Shown here piece by piece: positions 23,944 through 37,349 of a stretch of DNA of 64,000 bases. The DNA is from Hordeum vulgare subsp. vulgare. Its lineage: Eukaryota; Streptophyta; Magnoliopsida; Poales; Poaceae. The notes below the pieces were generated by a model. That model worked only from the letters and a program-made list of their open reading frames with translations, was not told the origin of the DNA and did not search any database. Position 1 is the stretch's first letter; every line of letters starts with the position of its first letter. The stretch covers positions 345,758,638 to 345,822,637 of the forward strand of contig NC_058521.1 of the NCBI RefSeq assembly GCF_904849725.1. Reading direction: 5' to 3'. Both the position numbers and the translations under genes were made by a program.

Positions 23944-26917
23944 TATAAAGCCCAAGATGCGGTACTATCCTCATCATGGCTTAAGTCCTCGATGGGGATA
24001 GAAGCGCATATCCTTGTTTCACAAGAACATATATCATCACACATACATGTAAAGAGGAGATGAGTATATGGAGTTGAAATACACTCACCACAAGCTAAAT
24101 AACGTCATTCAAATACAATTATCCATACGAGCATCATCCGAAAAATAGGGTCCAACTACGGACAAAATTAAATGGGAAAAAGATGATATCTATCCTGCTA
24201 ATCCTAGCCTGCCAGCCAAGGCATCCCTCCGACTCGGATGGATATGTCGTGTAAATGCGGCAACATTCCTCGTCATACTCCCATTGGAGTCTGGTCGCAT
24301 CATTTGGCTCGATCTCATCTCTACATGTACCTGTTGTGTTGTAGTAATCTGTTAGCCACGAGGACTCAACAATATCATCACCCAAGGTATCAAGTCTAAT
24401 TAAGCTAATAGGTAAGGTAGTGTTAATTGGCGAGGTTGCAACAAGCACTAATACTTTTTAAGCGGCTAACTTATGAGTACAAGAAGCTGAGAATCTATGC
24501 AAAAACGGACTAGTACTAGTTATGATCAATAAGTGATCCTGAACACCTAGTTACAAGTCAAATATAACCCAACTCTGTTCTCTTCTCGAACTCCCTCAAA
24601 AAGAGACAATCACGGTTATGCACATGGTTGGTGTATTTTATTAGATTTTACTTCAAGTTTTCTATAACCGGGTGTTAAACAATTTCTAAGTTGCCACATA
24701 ACAACCAGCATGACTTCCCTAAAGATTTAACCCTCCATGGGTGCTCCAACTCATCCCTCACAAACTAGCCACAAGCTATGGTGGAAAACCTCAACCTCGA
24801 GATAGCCCAAACTATCCTCGGAATTCTGGTGCAAAAGACATTTGTTCAAGGTAAAACAAATCACGCAAGACCAGCCACCAAGCTAGATCCCAATAGGATC
24901 CGCACATATATCGTTCTCAGGGCACTACTAGATTGTCTAGAAATCGGGTTGGCTAATACCCTGGGTGACCAGGGGGCGCCGGACATCGTCTAGTTTGGCT
25001 AAAACTCATGAGGAATTTTGGCCCAGTTTGTGGATTAATTATCCATGGGGTAGCTACTCCTGATGCAATTTTAATTAGTTATTAGAAAATGAAGTACCAA
25101 TGATGTGCCTTCCCGAAATAGTTTTATCCCAAAATGAATAATCAAGGGGGTCCCTATAACAACCCCAAGCATGCTAGGAGTGCCCGATATGGAACATAAC
25201 ACCGGTAAACGGAAACTAAGGCAGCAAAGGTGGAAAAGAATACCAAGGAAAAATCCAAGCCTCCTACCTTTTACCAAGAATATAGGTGCATTAATATGAA
25301 TAGCAAGAGTAATTTGATATCCCACAGATATCCATCTTATCACATGGATCAACCTGCACCTACAACTACCAACACTATAAGAAGGGCTGAGCAAGCGGTA
25401 ACTTAGACAAACAATGATTTGCTAGGATGTGGTGGGTTAGTGTCTTTTCATGGCATTTTGGGAGGCTTGACAGACAAGTGTTAGGCAGCAAGACATAGAA
25501 ATAGAAAAAAGACAACTAGCATAGCAAAATTAGAAACTGTATCCACTGTAATGATCATCTTGCCATGTGCTTCTTTAGTGTATAGTAATATTGCTCCTCA
25601 TAAGTGTTCTTGATAGGTTCCTTGAACTCAGACTCATCACTTGGTACTACCCACAACAAAGGACGACACCCAATAAACATACAACCATGCCATAAAGCAC
25701 AAAAAAGAATGATGCATGACCAAGTTTAAATATGCAAGGCATGGCAAAACACAACAATTAACTACTACACATTAAGTGAAGTTCAATACGCAACGAGTTG
25801 CACATTGACGAAACTCCATATTTGAGTTATTTAGTTCACTCTCGGTTAGGTACCCAACAAGCTTAAATTTTGTTTATCATGGAAAGAGGTGAAGCATAAG
25901 AAAAGTACATTATCTAGGCATTTGAAATGGGGCCGAAACAACATGTAACAATTTTGAAACGACCTCATATACATATTATGAATTTGTTCTTGTTCTGCCT
26001 AAACACATTTTATATTTATTAAACATGAAAATAAAGTGCACTATGTTATTCTACACATTTTTCTAAGAAATTTACATATATAATTAATTTGAATCGAAGT
26101 TATGGTTTAATTGCTATGAATTAACCATCTTAACATGGCATTGTTGCAAATTTAATAAAAATAGCAACTTAGAGATTTTCAACATTTATTAAAGTGACAT
26201 AATATGAAACTATATGAAATTCTACCCAATTATAATATATGACGTGATTTATTTAGATGCACGATTATTAACATATCAAATACCAAAGTTTGAAACCAAA
26301 ATGACCATAAACATATTTTATATGCACTTATACGAATTAAACGAGCCATTTAATAATTTTAATCAAGTGTAAAATTTGTAACAACACAATGTAGATCAAA
26401 GTCTGAGCATTTTACATATATAAATTGTTTTATTTGAATAAAAATTTAAAAGATATGATTCTCTCAAAGTGCATAGAAAAATCTGTCAAAGATGAAAAGG
26501 ACCAGTGCGGCACCAGACCGAATCTCTATGGACAAAATATGGCCTCAAAGTGAATCTTTCCCAAGCCCAAAGTGCAATATTTGTGTGTGTGGAAATAATG
26601 AAGGAAAACAACTAGGGGATATGGGGATTCAGAACCCTAGATCCCTTGAGTTAGTGCAAGTGGCCATGACCATCTCAACTAGCAACGTACTTGTTATATC
26701 TGGGGAGCTCCAATCTTGTTGAAGCAGCAGCAAGATGTAGTATCCCAACGACGAAAATCATGAAAGATAAAAAGTGCGGTCACATGGAGTCGATCTATGG
26801 TTGCCCACGTAGAAGCAAGAGGTGCTAACTAGTGCTTTGGAGCTATTGCTTACAATTCACCAAGGGCAGGCCTTGATTGTGCTCGAAATGAAAATAAACA
26901 AAGGAGGTAGAGCCTGG
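23944..26917 (-). repeat. Inverted partial copy of repeat X
   Basis: On the plus strand it begins 'taaagcccaagatgcgg', the degraded reverse complement of the X end. It then follows X backwards: the TATCC...CATAC landmarks near 24060-24120, the unoccupied Y site at 24757-24785, 'ccaacactat' at 25370, and one unit of the 458 bp block at about 25850-26400. From about 26480 the match to X fades. The stretch to 26917 is then interrupted by Gypsy C; the other half of the locus is after 48764. Confidence 0.7.
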
Positions 26918-26922
26918 GATAG

Positions 26923-28470
26923 TGATACGTCTCCAATGTATCGATAATTTATGAAGTATTCATGCCGTGTATGCCCATGTTTACAATATTTTTATATGGC
27001 TTAGCTGCACTTTATATGATTTATTTAGAACTAACCCGTACTGGAGCTGTTTTTAGCACAACTACCGTGGTGTTGTTTTTTGTGCAGAAATATAAGTTCT
27101 CGAAATTGGAGAAAACTTTTTGACGATATTTTTGTGAGGAAAAGAGAAATATTGGAGCAAAGAACCACCAGGGAGGCCCCCTGGTGCCCACTAAACACGA
27201 GGGCACGCCAGCCCCCCTCATGTGGGGTGGTGTCTAGTGGGCCACTCGTGTCCCATCTTGGCGTGATTCCAACACCCAAAAATCCTGGAAATAAAGAAAC
27301 CTCCAGAAATTACCCCAGATGAGAAGTTTCGCTGCTAGAGGCCTCTTTAGCCACAAAATTACCCTAGATGAGAAGTTTCGCCACCAGACGTTCGAGTACC
27401 CTCCCGGAGAGGGGAGATCATCTCCGGTGGCCATCTTCATCATCCCGGCGGAGGCCATGACAAGGAGGGAGTAGTCCACCCTCAAGGCTGGGGGTTTGTA
27501 CCAGTAGCTATGTGTTTAATCTCTCTCTCTCTCTCATGTTTTTGACATGTCATGATCTTGATATATCATGGGCCTTGTTAATATAGTTGGATCATATGGT
27601 GTTTCTCCCATACTATTTTTGTGATGAATTGAGTCTTTGACTTTAAGATTTCGCTATATTGGATTGAACATTCAGTTTTGAGAGCACACGATGTATGTCT
27701 TGCATGTGGATACCTGCAGATTCCTGCAGTGACATTGGGGTAATCTAGGCCTAAGGGTTGATTTCACATTTTCAAACTATATTCTCCGATAGAAATATCG
27801 GTGTGGTACTTGAAGTTCTTTGTGATGGATTGAGTATTACGAATCAGAATTTTTTATGGTGGTGTTTTAGTATGAACTCTTGATAGATCGGTTGGAAAGG
27901 ATAACTTGTTATCTTAGTATGAACTCTTGGAAAGATTGGTCGGAAATAATAATTTTCAGGTGGTTTCATACCCTACAAACAATCTTCTTACATTCTCCAC
28001 TAGATAGGTACTTTGGAGTGATTCTTCATTGCACATTGAGGGATTGTGATGTGATCCAATTATATTACATTGTTGAGAGATTGCACTAGCAGTAGTACGG
28101 ACCCTAGACCTCATTTTCAAGCATTGCAATACCATTTAGGCTCACTTTTATTACTTTCTACCTTGCTGTTTTTATATTTTTGTATTACAAAAATCAATAT
28201 CTACTATCATTACTGCACTTGTATCACCATCTCGTCGCTGAACCAGTGCACCTATACAATTCACCATTGTATTTTGTGTTTTGGAGACACAAGATACTTT
28301 TTATTATTTGGTTGCCGGGTAATTTGAGAGAGATTATCTCCATCCTACACCTCCCACGGATTAATAATCCTTAGGTCATCCACTTGAGGGGAAATTTCTA
28401 ATGTCCTACAAAACTCTGCGCTTGGAGTCCCAACACGAGTCTACAAGAACAAGTTGTGTAGTAGACATCA
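26923..28470 (+). repeat. 5' LTR of Gypsy C
   Basis: 1548 bp from TGATACGTCTCCAATG to TAGTAGACATCA. It aligns along its length with 47177-48759. It carries a short internal duplication ('agatgagaagtttcgc' at about 27317 and 27367) and a (TC)n tract. ORFs at 27021-27485 and 27880-28374 also appear in the sister LTR region in altered form and are not genes. Confidence 0.85.
27519..27535 (+). repeat. (TC)n microsatellite in the C LTR
   Basis: A pure CT/TC run. The sister LTR has a shorter interrupted version near 47758. Confidence 0.8.
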
Positions 28471-28485
28471 AGCTCTTTTCTGGCA
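28471..28485 (+). other. Primer-binding region of Gypsy C, interrupted by LARD-1
   Basis: AGCTCTTTTCTGGCA follows the LTR end. In related elements this leads into TGGCGCCGTTGCC, the primer site. Here LARD-1 is inserted exactly at TGGC(A/G), and the sequence resumes TGGCGC at 42283. The insertion splits the site needed to start reverse transcription. Confidence 0.7.
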
Positions 28486-31400
28486 TGTGGGGACCCCGAC
28501 TTACGAGTCGAATTCACCGAATGAACGTGCTCAGTGATCCCAGAGATCAATGCTCACCGAACACACAGAAACTGAATAACAAGAGTCTTACATCCATTCA
28601 TACTATTTGATACAATAAATGACCATTGTGGTCAAGTCTTACATATATAGGGCCTTGAGGGCCAACACACCAAAGTGGACCAATGGCGGAAATATTGGCC
28701 AAAAGCGTGAACCAATGCCATCAGCCTCAACCTACAGGCATTCTGGCTGGGAAGCGTCCTAGGTCACAAGAACGTTACCAAGTTACTCTTCACCATATCC
28801 TGTGCTCTCAAACCTGGTCAATGAAATAACAAGTGGCAAGCCAATGAGTACTTTGAATTTACTCGCAAACAGCCCATGATATGGATAATGCAATTAGCAG
28901 GATAACAAGTAATATGTAGTGTTTCGTGGATAGCAACTTAACGGTACATAAACATGATCATAGATGGATGTGCAGCATAAGCTAGATGGTATTTAGAAGA
29001 ACATGTTACATATATCAACATATCTGTTATGGGCTGAACACTCCGGGTTCACCCGATATGCCAAATCACCAAACCTGGTCATATCAACAATTTCTTAGAT
29101 AACACAGTTGAACACACAGACAAACACTTGGTTTATGCGGAAACGACTAGACGTAGTTTAAGAAGGATTACCCAACTGACCTTGACCGTGGGCAGGGCTA
29201 TTCGAATAGTTTTACACTCTACAGAGGTAGTACGCTGGACCCACGAGATCTGGGAAACTTCCATGTCATCCACGACTCGCGGTATATAACATACCCGAGG
29301 TAAGTACCCGATCAATTCCTTTCCCCTGACGATACTAGACAAAGAGGTCCACTTGATTGGTACCCAGCCCACATGTTGTACGTCTTACGATCACCGACTC
29401 TGGACAGTATGAACCATGCATGGACCATCGGTGTACCTGGAACACGTAAAAATGGCATAGTCGCCCTACCTGGCACGACCCCATCACGAGAGTGACCACA
29501 CATCACTCCCGCCACTAGTAATGTGGGTCTTTGATAGCATCGACCAGAGTAATCAACAAAGCCCCGTCCCATAAAGGGGTAACGTGATCGTACATGTAAT
29601 GTTGGGACGGTCGACACATCATAAATCTAATCCCATTTCCGAAACCATACTCGCTCAAAATACACGGTGCACCACTTCACCAAAAGTGGCCACCTGACTC
29701 ATCATCACCCTCGGGCATTAGTGGCACCCGACAGGATTTTCATGAACCTTTAATTTATACCAACATCATGCTCATGCTACTACTATTCTAGCTTTACTTG
29801 TCAACATGATATTAGCGTGACCTTCATAGGTGGTAGGATCATGCTCAAAATGCAAGTGCTCCAGAGGAGCCTTCGGTAACATCACTTCAATGATTTACCA
29901 ACACTTATGATCATATGCAACGGAAATATTTGCTACACAAGCATGTAATATAACATATGCTCAGTCATGGTCAAAGGGCTGCTTGCCTTTGCTCACATAA
30001 GTCCTTGGGGTCTTCGAGGTATTCCAATCCAACCCCAAGTATTCCATCTACCCGTAAACTATCATCGGAAATAACCATGGTAAGTCACACAACAGGAAGA
30101 AATAAAAGTGCTACATAAATAGAAGTTATTTTTTCTTGGACCTCTCTGGTCATAAGAAAAATACCTGAAGCTTGCTAGAGAAGAGTTGGACCATCAGGGA
30201 TTTTTGAATGGATGAAAGGGGGAATAGGTCATCCATATAGAAGCCTACATAAAATATTATGATAAAAATGAGTGAAGGCACTCATTTAATAGAGCATAAT
30301 TCTAGAAATATTTAGAAGTTGTTTCACTGGATTTGGAGTTGGCATGAATATTCTAGGGATTTTCTAATATGGAATAAATAGCAAAAGGGAGCTGTTTATT
30401 TATTGCAGTGGAAATATGCCATATAAAAATGTTGGCTATGGCTCCAAAAATAGGGCATGATATTAGATGTCTCTGGAATTTGGAACCACTCCATTTGGAG
30501 TGGATTTGAATCCTCTAGGATTTTTGAAAGGGGAGCTAGAAGCATCCCAAATTTGTATTTAAATATAAATACAGTATAAAAGTTGTTTCAAAAAATGTGC
30601 AAAGCAAATATTTGGATAGGTCTTGATTTTAGGGACCTGCATAAAGTTGAGTCAACATTTTTGGAGTTAAAATGAATTTATTAAGAAATTTTGAAGATTA
30701 CCGATAAGAGAAAAACAATAGAGAAAGGGCCACCAGGAATGCTATTAAGCGGTCAGGGCGACTAATAGACAGATGGGCCGGCCCATCAGCATGGTCACAC
30801 CAGCGAAGGGCCACGGTGGAAGCATATTGCCATGAATGCGCCTCCCATCGAGGAAGGCGGTTTTTCTCCAAATCCCTCCTCCGCTTAACCTGGTAGTGGG
30901 GTCGCATGGCTGCGGCTTAGGCTGACGGGTGGGCCGTGAGGACATGGGGCCTGCTGCCAGGTCCTTCTTCCTCCTCCCGCCTCTGTAGACTGGAGACGAG
31001 CAAAGGGGCGCCAACACCGCTCGAGCCAGCATCCTACGCTGCGTCCGGCGAGGCCTGACGTTCTGGAGCCCCAGGGGCAGGCGACGACCAAGAGAGGGGG
31101 CACCGCACACTCCAGAGGTGAACTAGTCGAGGCCAGCTCCTGCCAGGACAGATGTGGCCGTCGGCGACGAAGACACGACACCGTGACCTCAACAGAGGAA
31201 GGGGAGCTGCGGGGGAAGGCTCACGGATGCTACGGGAACCCCATGGTGCGGCTCAGAGGGGGAGGGACGCCCAACACGCCCGAATCGGAGCCGAGGCTGC
31301 CGGAGCTCCTTCAGCCATGGCAGGGGAACGAGGGCATGGGAGGAGATCTGAAGAGGTTCGGGAGATTTCTAGGGAGAGAGGGAAGAGATGCAGGGGTAGC

Positions 31401-33486
31401 AGGAGGGCTCGGGATAGGGTCAAATGGAGAGGGCCGAAGGGTGAGCTCGAGAGCTCTCGCAGCTCTCTTGCATGCAAGAAGACACGCGCCCCAGGGGCGG
31501 TTTGGAAGCATTCCAGCATCGGGAAGAGCTTGGACCAGTCAAAGAAGATGCACTGGTTCTCTAAGACACGATGGAACGACTGGATACACCCTAGAGAAGG
31601 AAAACAAGGTGCAGAGCACCGTTTCTACACGCCAAGGAGGTAGTCACCACCCCACTTGTTGTCCTGGGCCACCCCTTGGCCAGGCCAAGGTGTCAAGCAT
31701 GCAGGGCATACATGCCACGAAGCACTAGTGAAGTTTGGACAGATATGGAGCTGGTTTGAATTGGTTTGAACACTGATTAAGTTTACAGCAACAAACTTGG
31801 GGCTCGCAGAAGTGGTTTTCACAGAAAGGGAGTTGATGTGAAACCTTGTCTACCAGTCCTAAACATGGAAGGACTACAACAATGCCAAGTTTGAGCTCAG
31901 GAAGAGGTGGGTATCTAGTACTTTTTGTACAAAACTATATTTCAGCCAGAAATGAACTTGTAGATATGTTGCTAATTTTCTCCACATGATCATGATATCT
32001 CTTGGTTTGAAACAATCCTTTGGGATGCTAGGTACCCTCTAGAAAGAGGTGGGGCTTTGGCTTAATTAGAAGTGGGGCAAGAGGGTTAAAAATGGTGATT
32101 CAAGGGCGAAAAAGAGAAGTAGTTACCTGGAGCCTCTCTCCAATTATTGTCCAGTGGCCATGGAAATGTTACTGGAGGTAAAATGTAACTATATGAAGTT
32201 GTGGTAGAAAGTTGAGCTCAAGGGTTAAAGTGGAAGTGGCCAAAGCAGGCATTAAAGTGAGTGCACACAAGGTGTTTGACGAGTGTCGGAGAAACCGGAT
32301 GAACTTCAATGGATATGAAACTTAACAGGATCAATTAATAGATGAAAATAGGCTTGGACACCAAATTTGGGATTTGGTGTACGAGGTTTCCAATGTAGAC
32401 TTCGAAAACCCATGAAATGTGCAGAAATGGCTTTCTACATACAAAGCTATTCAAATCAATTCCCACAAATCCAATATTTGGTGTGGGGGCTTTATTTGAG
32501 CATAAAAGCATGCCCAAAAAGTTTGGGGTCAATTAGAGAAACTTTATAATGTAAAGTTTCCCAAAGTCAGAAATCCACAAAGACGGTTTTGAGGGGCTTG
32601 TGAAAAGTTCTTCTATTATCCTTGATGCACCACTTGGTGTAGCTGCATTATTGGAGTATAAGAACATGTATACAAAATTTGAGCACAATATGAGACACTT
32701 GGCAATGTAGAGTTGCTCAAATTTGTTTCTGGACACATAGGGTTTTAGAATAATTAGGGAAATCAAATCAACTTGGAATCAGATGAAACTTAGCAAGATC
32801 ATCACATATATCATACGTGACATGCTAGAATTTTACTGGAATTTATTGAGAATATTTGTTATAGAAATATTCCAAAAGCTTGAAATAGGAAGGAAGGGTT
32901 TTGGAGGGGTTTGCCCAATATTTTGAACAACACCATTTGTTGAAACTCATATATATGAAATATATATATCCAATGAGTTTCCCTAAATTTTCTTAAATAT
33001 TTTTAAAGCAATAAAAGTAACTTTCCTTCATAAGAGACCATTTCTGGCCTCACTAGAAAGCATTCAAATAAAATAGTAAAATAATTTTTAAAATAATAAT
33101 ACTATGGTTTTGGGAAGTCATTTTGATAATGGGTTTTAAATAAAATTATTGGTGCAAAATAAATTTCCTAATTTGAGGACTTGTAGTACAAATCCCATCT
33201 CAGGGGTTTTGAAGGCTTAATTCAAAGAAGTGCTTTTTGGTGAAGATAATATTTGGTAAAAATAGTTTCTAGTCCTAAACACATGCCACAGTCATTAGGC
33301 AGGAGTTTTGAGTTAAGGAAGTGAGTGTGGAGACTAATAGGAATTATGGAGAATCAACACAAGCATACCATCAAGCAAGCAAATAATAGTCACTTCAAGC
33401 ATCACAAGCATTCACAAATTTTTTTAATTGGTCCTAATTTTTGAAATAAGTTAATTAGTCAGGAAAGCTAAACACAGGGTGTTATA
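28486..33486 (-). repeat. 3' LTR of LARD-1
   Basis: On the minus strand it starts TATAACACCC (a mutated TG start) after the polypurine tract and ends GGGTCCCCACA. A GC-rich block at about 30690-31730 is flanked by AT-rich DNA. Overlapping ORFs there (31152-31728 plus strand, 30745-31181 minus strand) are mirrored in the other LTR at 39725-40599 simply because LTRs are duplicates, and none has a recognisable domain. Confidence 0.85.
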
Positions 33487-33500
33487 GACCTTACCCCCTT
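33487..33500 (-). other. Polypurine tract of LARD-1
   Basis: AAGGGGGTAAGGTC on the minus strand directly precedes the 3' LTR. The upstream phrase 'gggacgagattttctta' is the usual lead-in of Tekay/Del-type Gypsy elements. Confidence 0.75.
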
Positions 33501-36500
33501 AAGAAAATCTCGTCCCTTAGATTTCTAGGTTAGGGGTTAGAGAGATACAAGATCTTGAGTTGGAGGTAATCTTCATGTCCTCATGTTGCCGTTTGTGGGT
33601 CTTGAGGTGCTTGATGATACAACTTCAAATGCTCTGCACGACCTTGCCTGGTCGTGAGAAGAGTCTGACAATAAGTTATGCTTGATCGAGGGTCAAGGGC
33701 TTGGTGAACTAAGTCCGTGCAAGGTTCTGGCTTTCAAGTGCATTCCAAGGTAGGAATACATGGGAAAATAAAGTGTCTGGTTTGGGTCCAAGGGCCACTC
33801 ATGCCAGTTAGTGACATCTAGATGTCTCGTGTTAGAACATAAGGGTCAAGGCCTTTGCGTAGCTTCCTACTGACGGGGAAGTCCTAGAATCCCTTAAGGC
33901 CTGCAAGCTATGGTCGCGGGTGGTCTTCATCCTCTAGGGTGTGGTAGTGGTCTTTGAAGGCTTCTAGCGAAAGGGTCTGGGTTAGGCCTCGCCCATGAGT
34001 CTAAGCTCTGAGACTCATAATCCAGAATAGGTCCTACCATCTCGGGGGATTTGCGAGGGGTTCTGGATGAGCTGGCCACCCAAGATTATAGACCAGTCAT
34101 CCACTCCAAAGGTCTGCGGCTCAGCAAGCGGTTGAATCACCTTTAGCTGGCTTCCACCATGATCCAATTAGTACTCTCGTCCTTGATTTGGACCGAGAAG
34201 AAGCCGTCTGACTCTGTCGCTGTCCAAGGGCTTCATCGTCTTGATTCGTCGAGGCTTCTTGACATCGTTGATGTAGTCGGTGCAGGATTAGTGGTTGACG
34301 TCTTGTGCTTCTTTGCCATTGTCGGGGTTTCCCAACCTTGGCGGTTCTTCATCTTGTCTCGAATAGGGTAGACTTTCACTACCTTGAGGTGAGTTAAAGA
34401 AACCCACCTTCTCGAGATAACACTGTACCCTCGAGAGGCATAGCGATCAACATTCCTGGGGCTCATCCAAACAGGACTAAGTTGTTCTTCCTCTTATTGG
34501 GTGAATAAATATGTCATCCGTGAGGATGACAACATATTTTCCCCAAGAATGACCTAAGCACAGTGCTCATGAGACAGGTGAGGAGATTGGGGACGTGCTA
34601 TGAGTGGTTGCTGGCCGAGGGTTTTGTGGTCCAACATGACCTCGTCCTTCATGCCCATGTTCGTCATAGACACGACGGGTGGTGGTCGGGCGGGTACTGG
34701 CCATATTCCGACGACTTAGAGTCATTTTCTATGGTTGTAATCCGACCACCTTATGGCTGGTGAAGCTTTAGGGTCTCAAGGAACTTTGGATGTGGGTGAA
34801 CAGTTATCATCTTATCTCTAAACACATTCCTTAGATGCTAATAGTTCGACCTCTAACTCGGGACGACATCACCCTATCTCATCAAGGATACCATCTCACA
34901 TGGGTCAACTCCATACTACTCATGCTAGTCAACTTCGGGGTTGAGGGAAGAACTAACCCAAACACTACAAGTATGGTGTAGCAACGATGCACATGCATTC
35001 CTAAGCAAGAACCTTGGGGAGGCATACAAGCTCCTAGGCTTGAATTTAAGACACCACAAATCCAAATGTCCAACTAGATCATCCAATGGACAGGGTAATG
35101 CATTTCTATATGAAGGAAGCACGTAGTATACCAATCCAAAGCCCAGTTTACCTTCTGCTAATCCGATCGAGTGGTTCATCAATCCAGTCGAACATCACTC
35201 GATCCAACACTCCAACAAATCCAATATTGATGGGGTTCTACATAATCCCTTAGAGTCCTCCTAATATACATATTATTGCAAGGACTACATCACGATTTAT
35301 CCACCAACTTCAATATCATGGCCATCTATACTCCAAGGCCAATTCACATATGGTCTTAAATCAATTCGAAAACTCCAAGTATACACACTCATTATCCACC
35401 GAGAAACATGGTATCATGATCGAGATCATCGGGCTAAATTCAATTTAATCCAAACCATGTGGTCTCTGTCATCATCGATAGTCTATTTAGACTACTTATT
35501 TAAATCCAAAACCCAAGTCTAATAAGAACTTTTACTCGTTACTCCAAGTCATTATGGTAACTACTTGATAAAGTCAATCAACCACCAAGAATTATTACTC
35601 GCGATCATAATCATCCTACTGAATCCAAACTTACTCCAGGAACATGTAGGTTGTGCTATTATATCAACATTGTTCCACCAAATTCACCTACCTTTATAAG
35701 GGTATCATGATCCACCAAGATGGTCTAGCTATATCCTCCGGACGACTATCATCATCACAACAACCTTAGTCTAATACTCTTATATCAGAGAACGGTCCTT
35801 CTTATGGCATCAGGGTTATGGTGCTAGCTTGAGAATGAGGGAGACTCGTTCACTGTGATCACTTGTTCCATAAGGAATCCGGTGCTAAGCGAGGTTTTAT
35901 CGGGGCTTGGTGGGTGTTCTGGAAAATCCATGTATTGGACACATGACCAGAAATTTGAGCCTGAAAGGCTTGCGAGGGTTAGTCTGGTCTAGAGTGGGTT
36001 CCCGATCTTGAGGGAAAAGCATAACTCCTACGGGTTGCGTGTGGTTAAGCATGGCATAGTCTGTGTCTTCAGCGTCAGCTGTCCGTCGAAGTGGATCCCT
36101 GGTGCATCTTGTCTTGCTGGTCTTCAATTGTCGAGGGGGTGAGAGAGAGAGAGAGAGATAGAGTAGCACAGAAGAGAGTGCCTAAGGGGTGCTACAATGC
36201 GAGTGCAATCAACAAGTGTTGGAAAGACAACTCAAACAAGTATCAAAAATCATTTCGAACATCAAGATAAGACAGGTGATATAATCGCATGCTAGTTCCC
36301 TAGAGAAAAAGTGTGACTTATATCAAGGCACAAACAACACACAATGTGGTCCCGTCCGAACCATTTCACGGACTCGACTTCGTATAAGGGATTTACGACT
36401 CATCCTACCCTAGGGGTTCTCGGACTCGACTGTCGTGCTTGCTTCATGCCTCGGAGCGGAGTCCGTTAAGTCTTTTGGACCTTCTCATGGTGTTGTCACG

Positions 36501-37333
36501 TCTCTTGTTGTTGCTCGCCGAAGCGACTCGGGTTGAGTTAAAAAGAGCTCTTGATGTCTTCTCGTCTAGGGAGTTGCTGACGAAGGTGGTTCTTCATGGG
36601 TGCCGTTGACACGGACTTCTGTTGTCTTCATAATCTTGTCATTGTCTTCTTGTCTTTTGAGGCTTCGAGAGTTTCAAGTGGACGACCTTTATGTAATGAC
36701 GTCAGCATGGCATGATAGAGTTCCGACCCGTCAATCACCTGGATCGCAATATCGACACCTAGAGCGGGGGATGAAGAGAACCACTTTTCCTGCTCACTAG
36801 GGTGAGGCGGACCAAATGGGAGGTTCTCATCCACCGGTGCTGGTCGACACAATCTGGAAATTGACAAGGTCGCTCTATTAGCGATGTAGATCATGGTCTT
36901 GCACTTATCATGTGCTGATCATCATAGGTGAAGGTGGCACCACTCGTGAACAGCGTCGATGGTGTCGCCAACTTCTGTGTCTCGATGTCCTTGTTCCTCA
37001 TGGAGCTACTTCTGTTGGTGTCGTATGGTCGTAGAGTTGTCATCTTTGTCCTTCAGCACAAGGGTGGTCGCTTGGAAATATTGCTTCCTTCCGAGTTGCC
37101 CAAGAGGATTTTAAGTAATCCCATGGTCAGGAACAAGGATGCTAGCGGCTATTTGCAAGTTTTGAAGATGCACACGAGGGATGTCAAGAAAATAAGAGTG
37201 GGAGGGCTAAGGCAAAACCTTGCTTCCTTTGAAAATTTAGGAGAGGTGAGAAAGATACAGGTTTGTAAATTATTTTGAAGGGTTTATCCTAATTAACATC
37301 CGTGCTAACTAAGGGCTTCCTTTAGTGAGTATG
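33501..37333 (-). other. Internal region of LARD-1, non-coding
   Basis: 3.8 kb without an ORF beyond about 116 codons and without retroviral motifs on either strand. A (GA)n tract lies at 36141-36158. Small ORFs such as 36928-37278 and 34159-34371 show no family features. It is conserved non-coding cargo in the LARD class as described; conservation cannot be judged from one copy. Confidence 0.7.
36141..36158 (+). repeat. (GA)n microsatellite
   Basis: Nine GA units within the LARD-1 internal region. Confidence 0.85.
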
Positions 37334-37345
37334 GCTCTGATACCA
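37334..37345 (-). other. Primer-binding site of LARD-1
   Basis: TGGTATCAGAGC on the minus strand is a perfect match to the initiator tRNA-Met primer site, 4 bp after the end of the 5' LTR. It proves the minus-strand orientation. Confidence 0.9.
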
Positions 37346-37349
37346 GCTC

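Noticed and set aside
30745..31728. ORFs of up to 181 codons in the LARD-1 LTR, repeated at 39725-40599
   Set aside because: Their duplication just reflects the two LTRs. Frames exist on both strands, are altered between copies, and show no domain; a captured gene fragment cannot be excluded but is unsupported.
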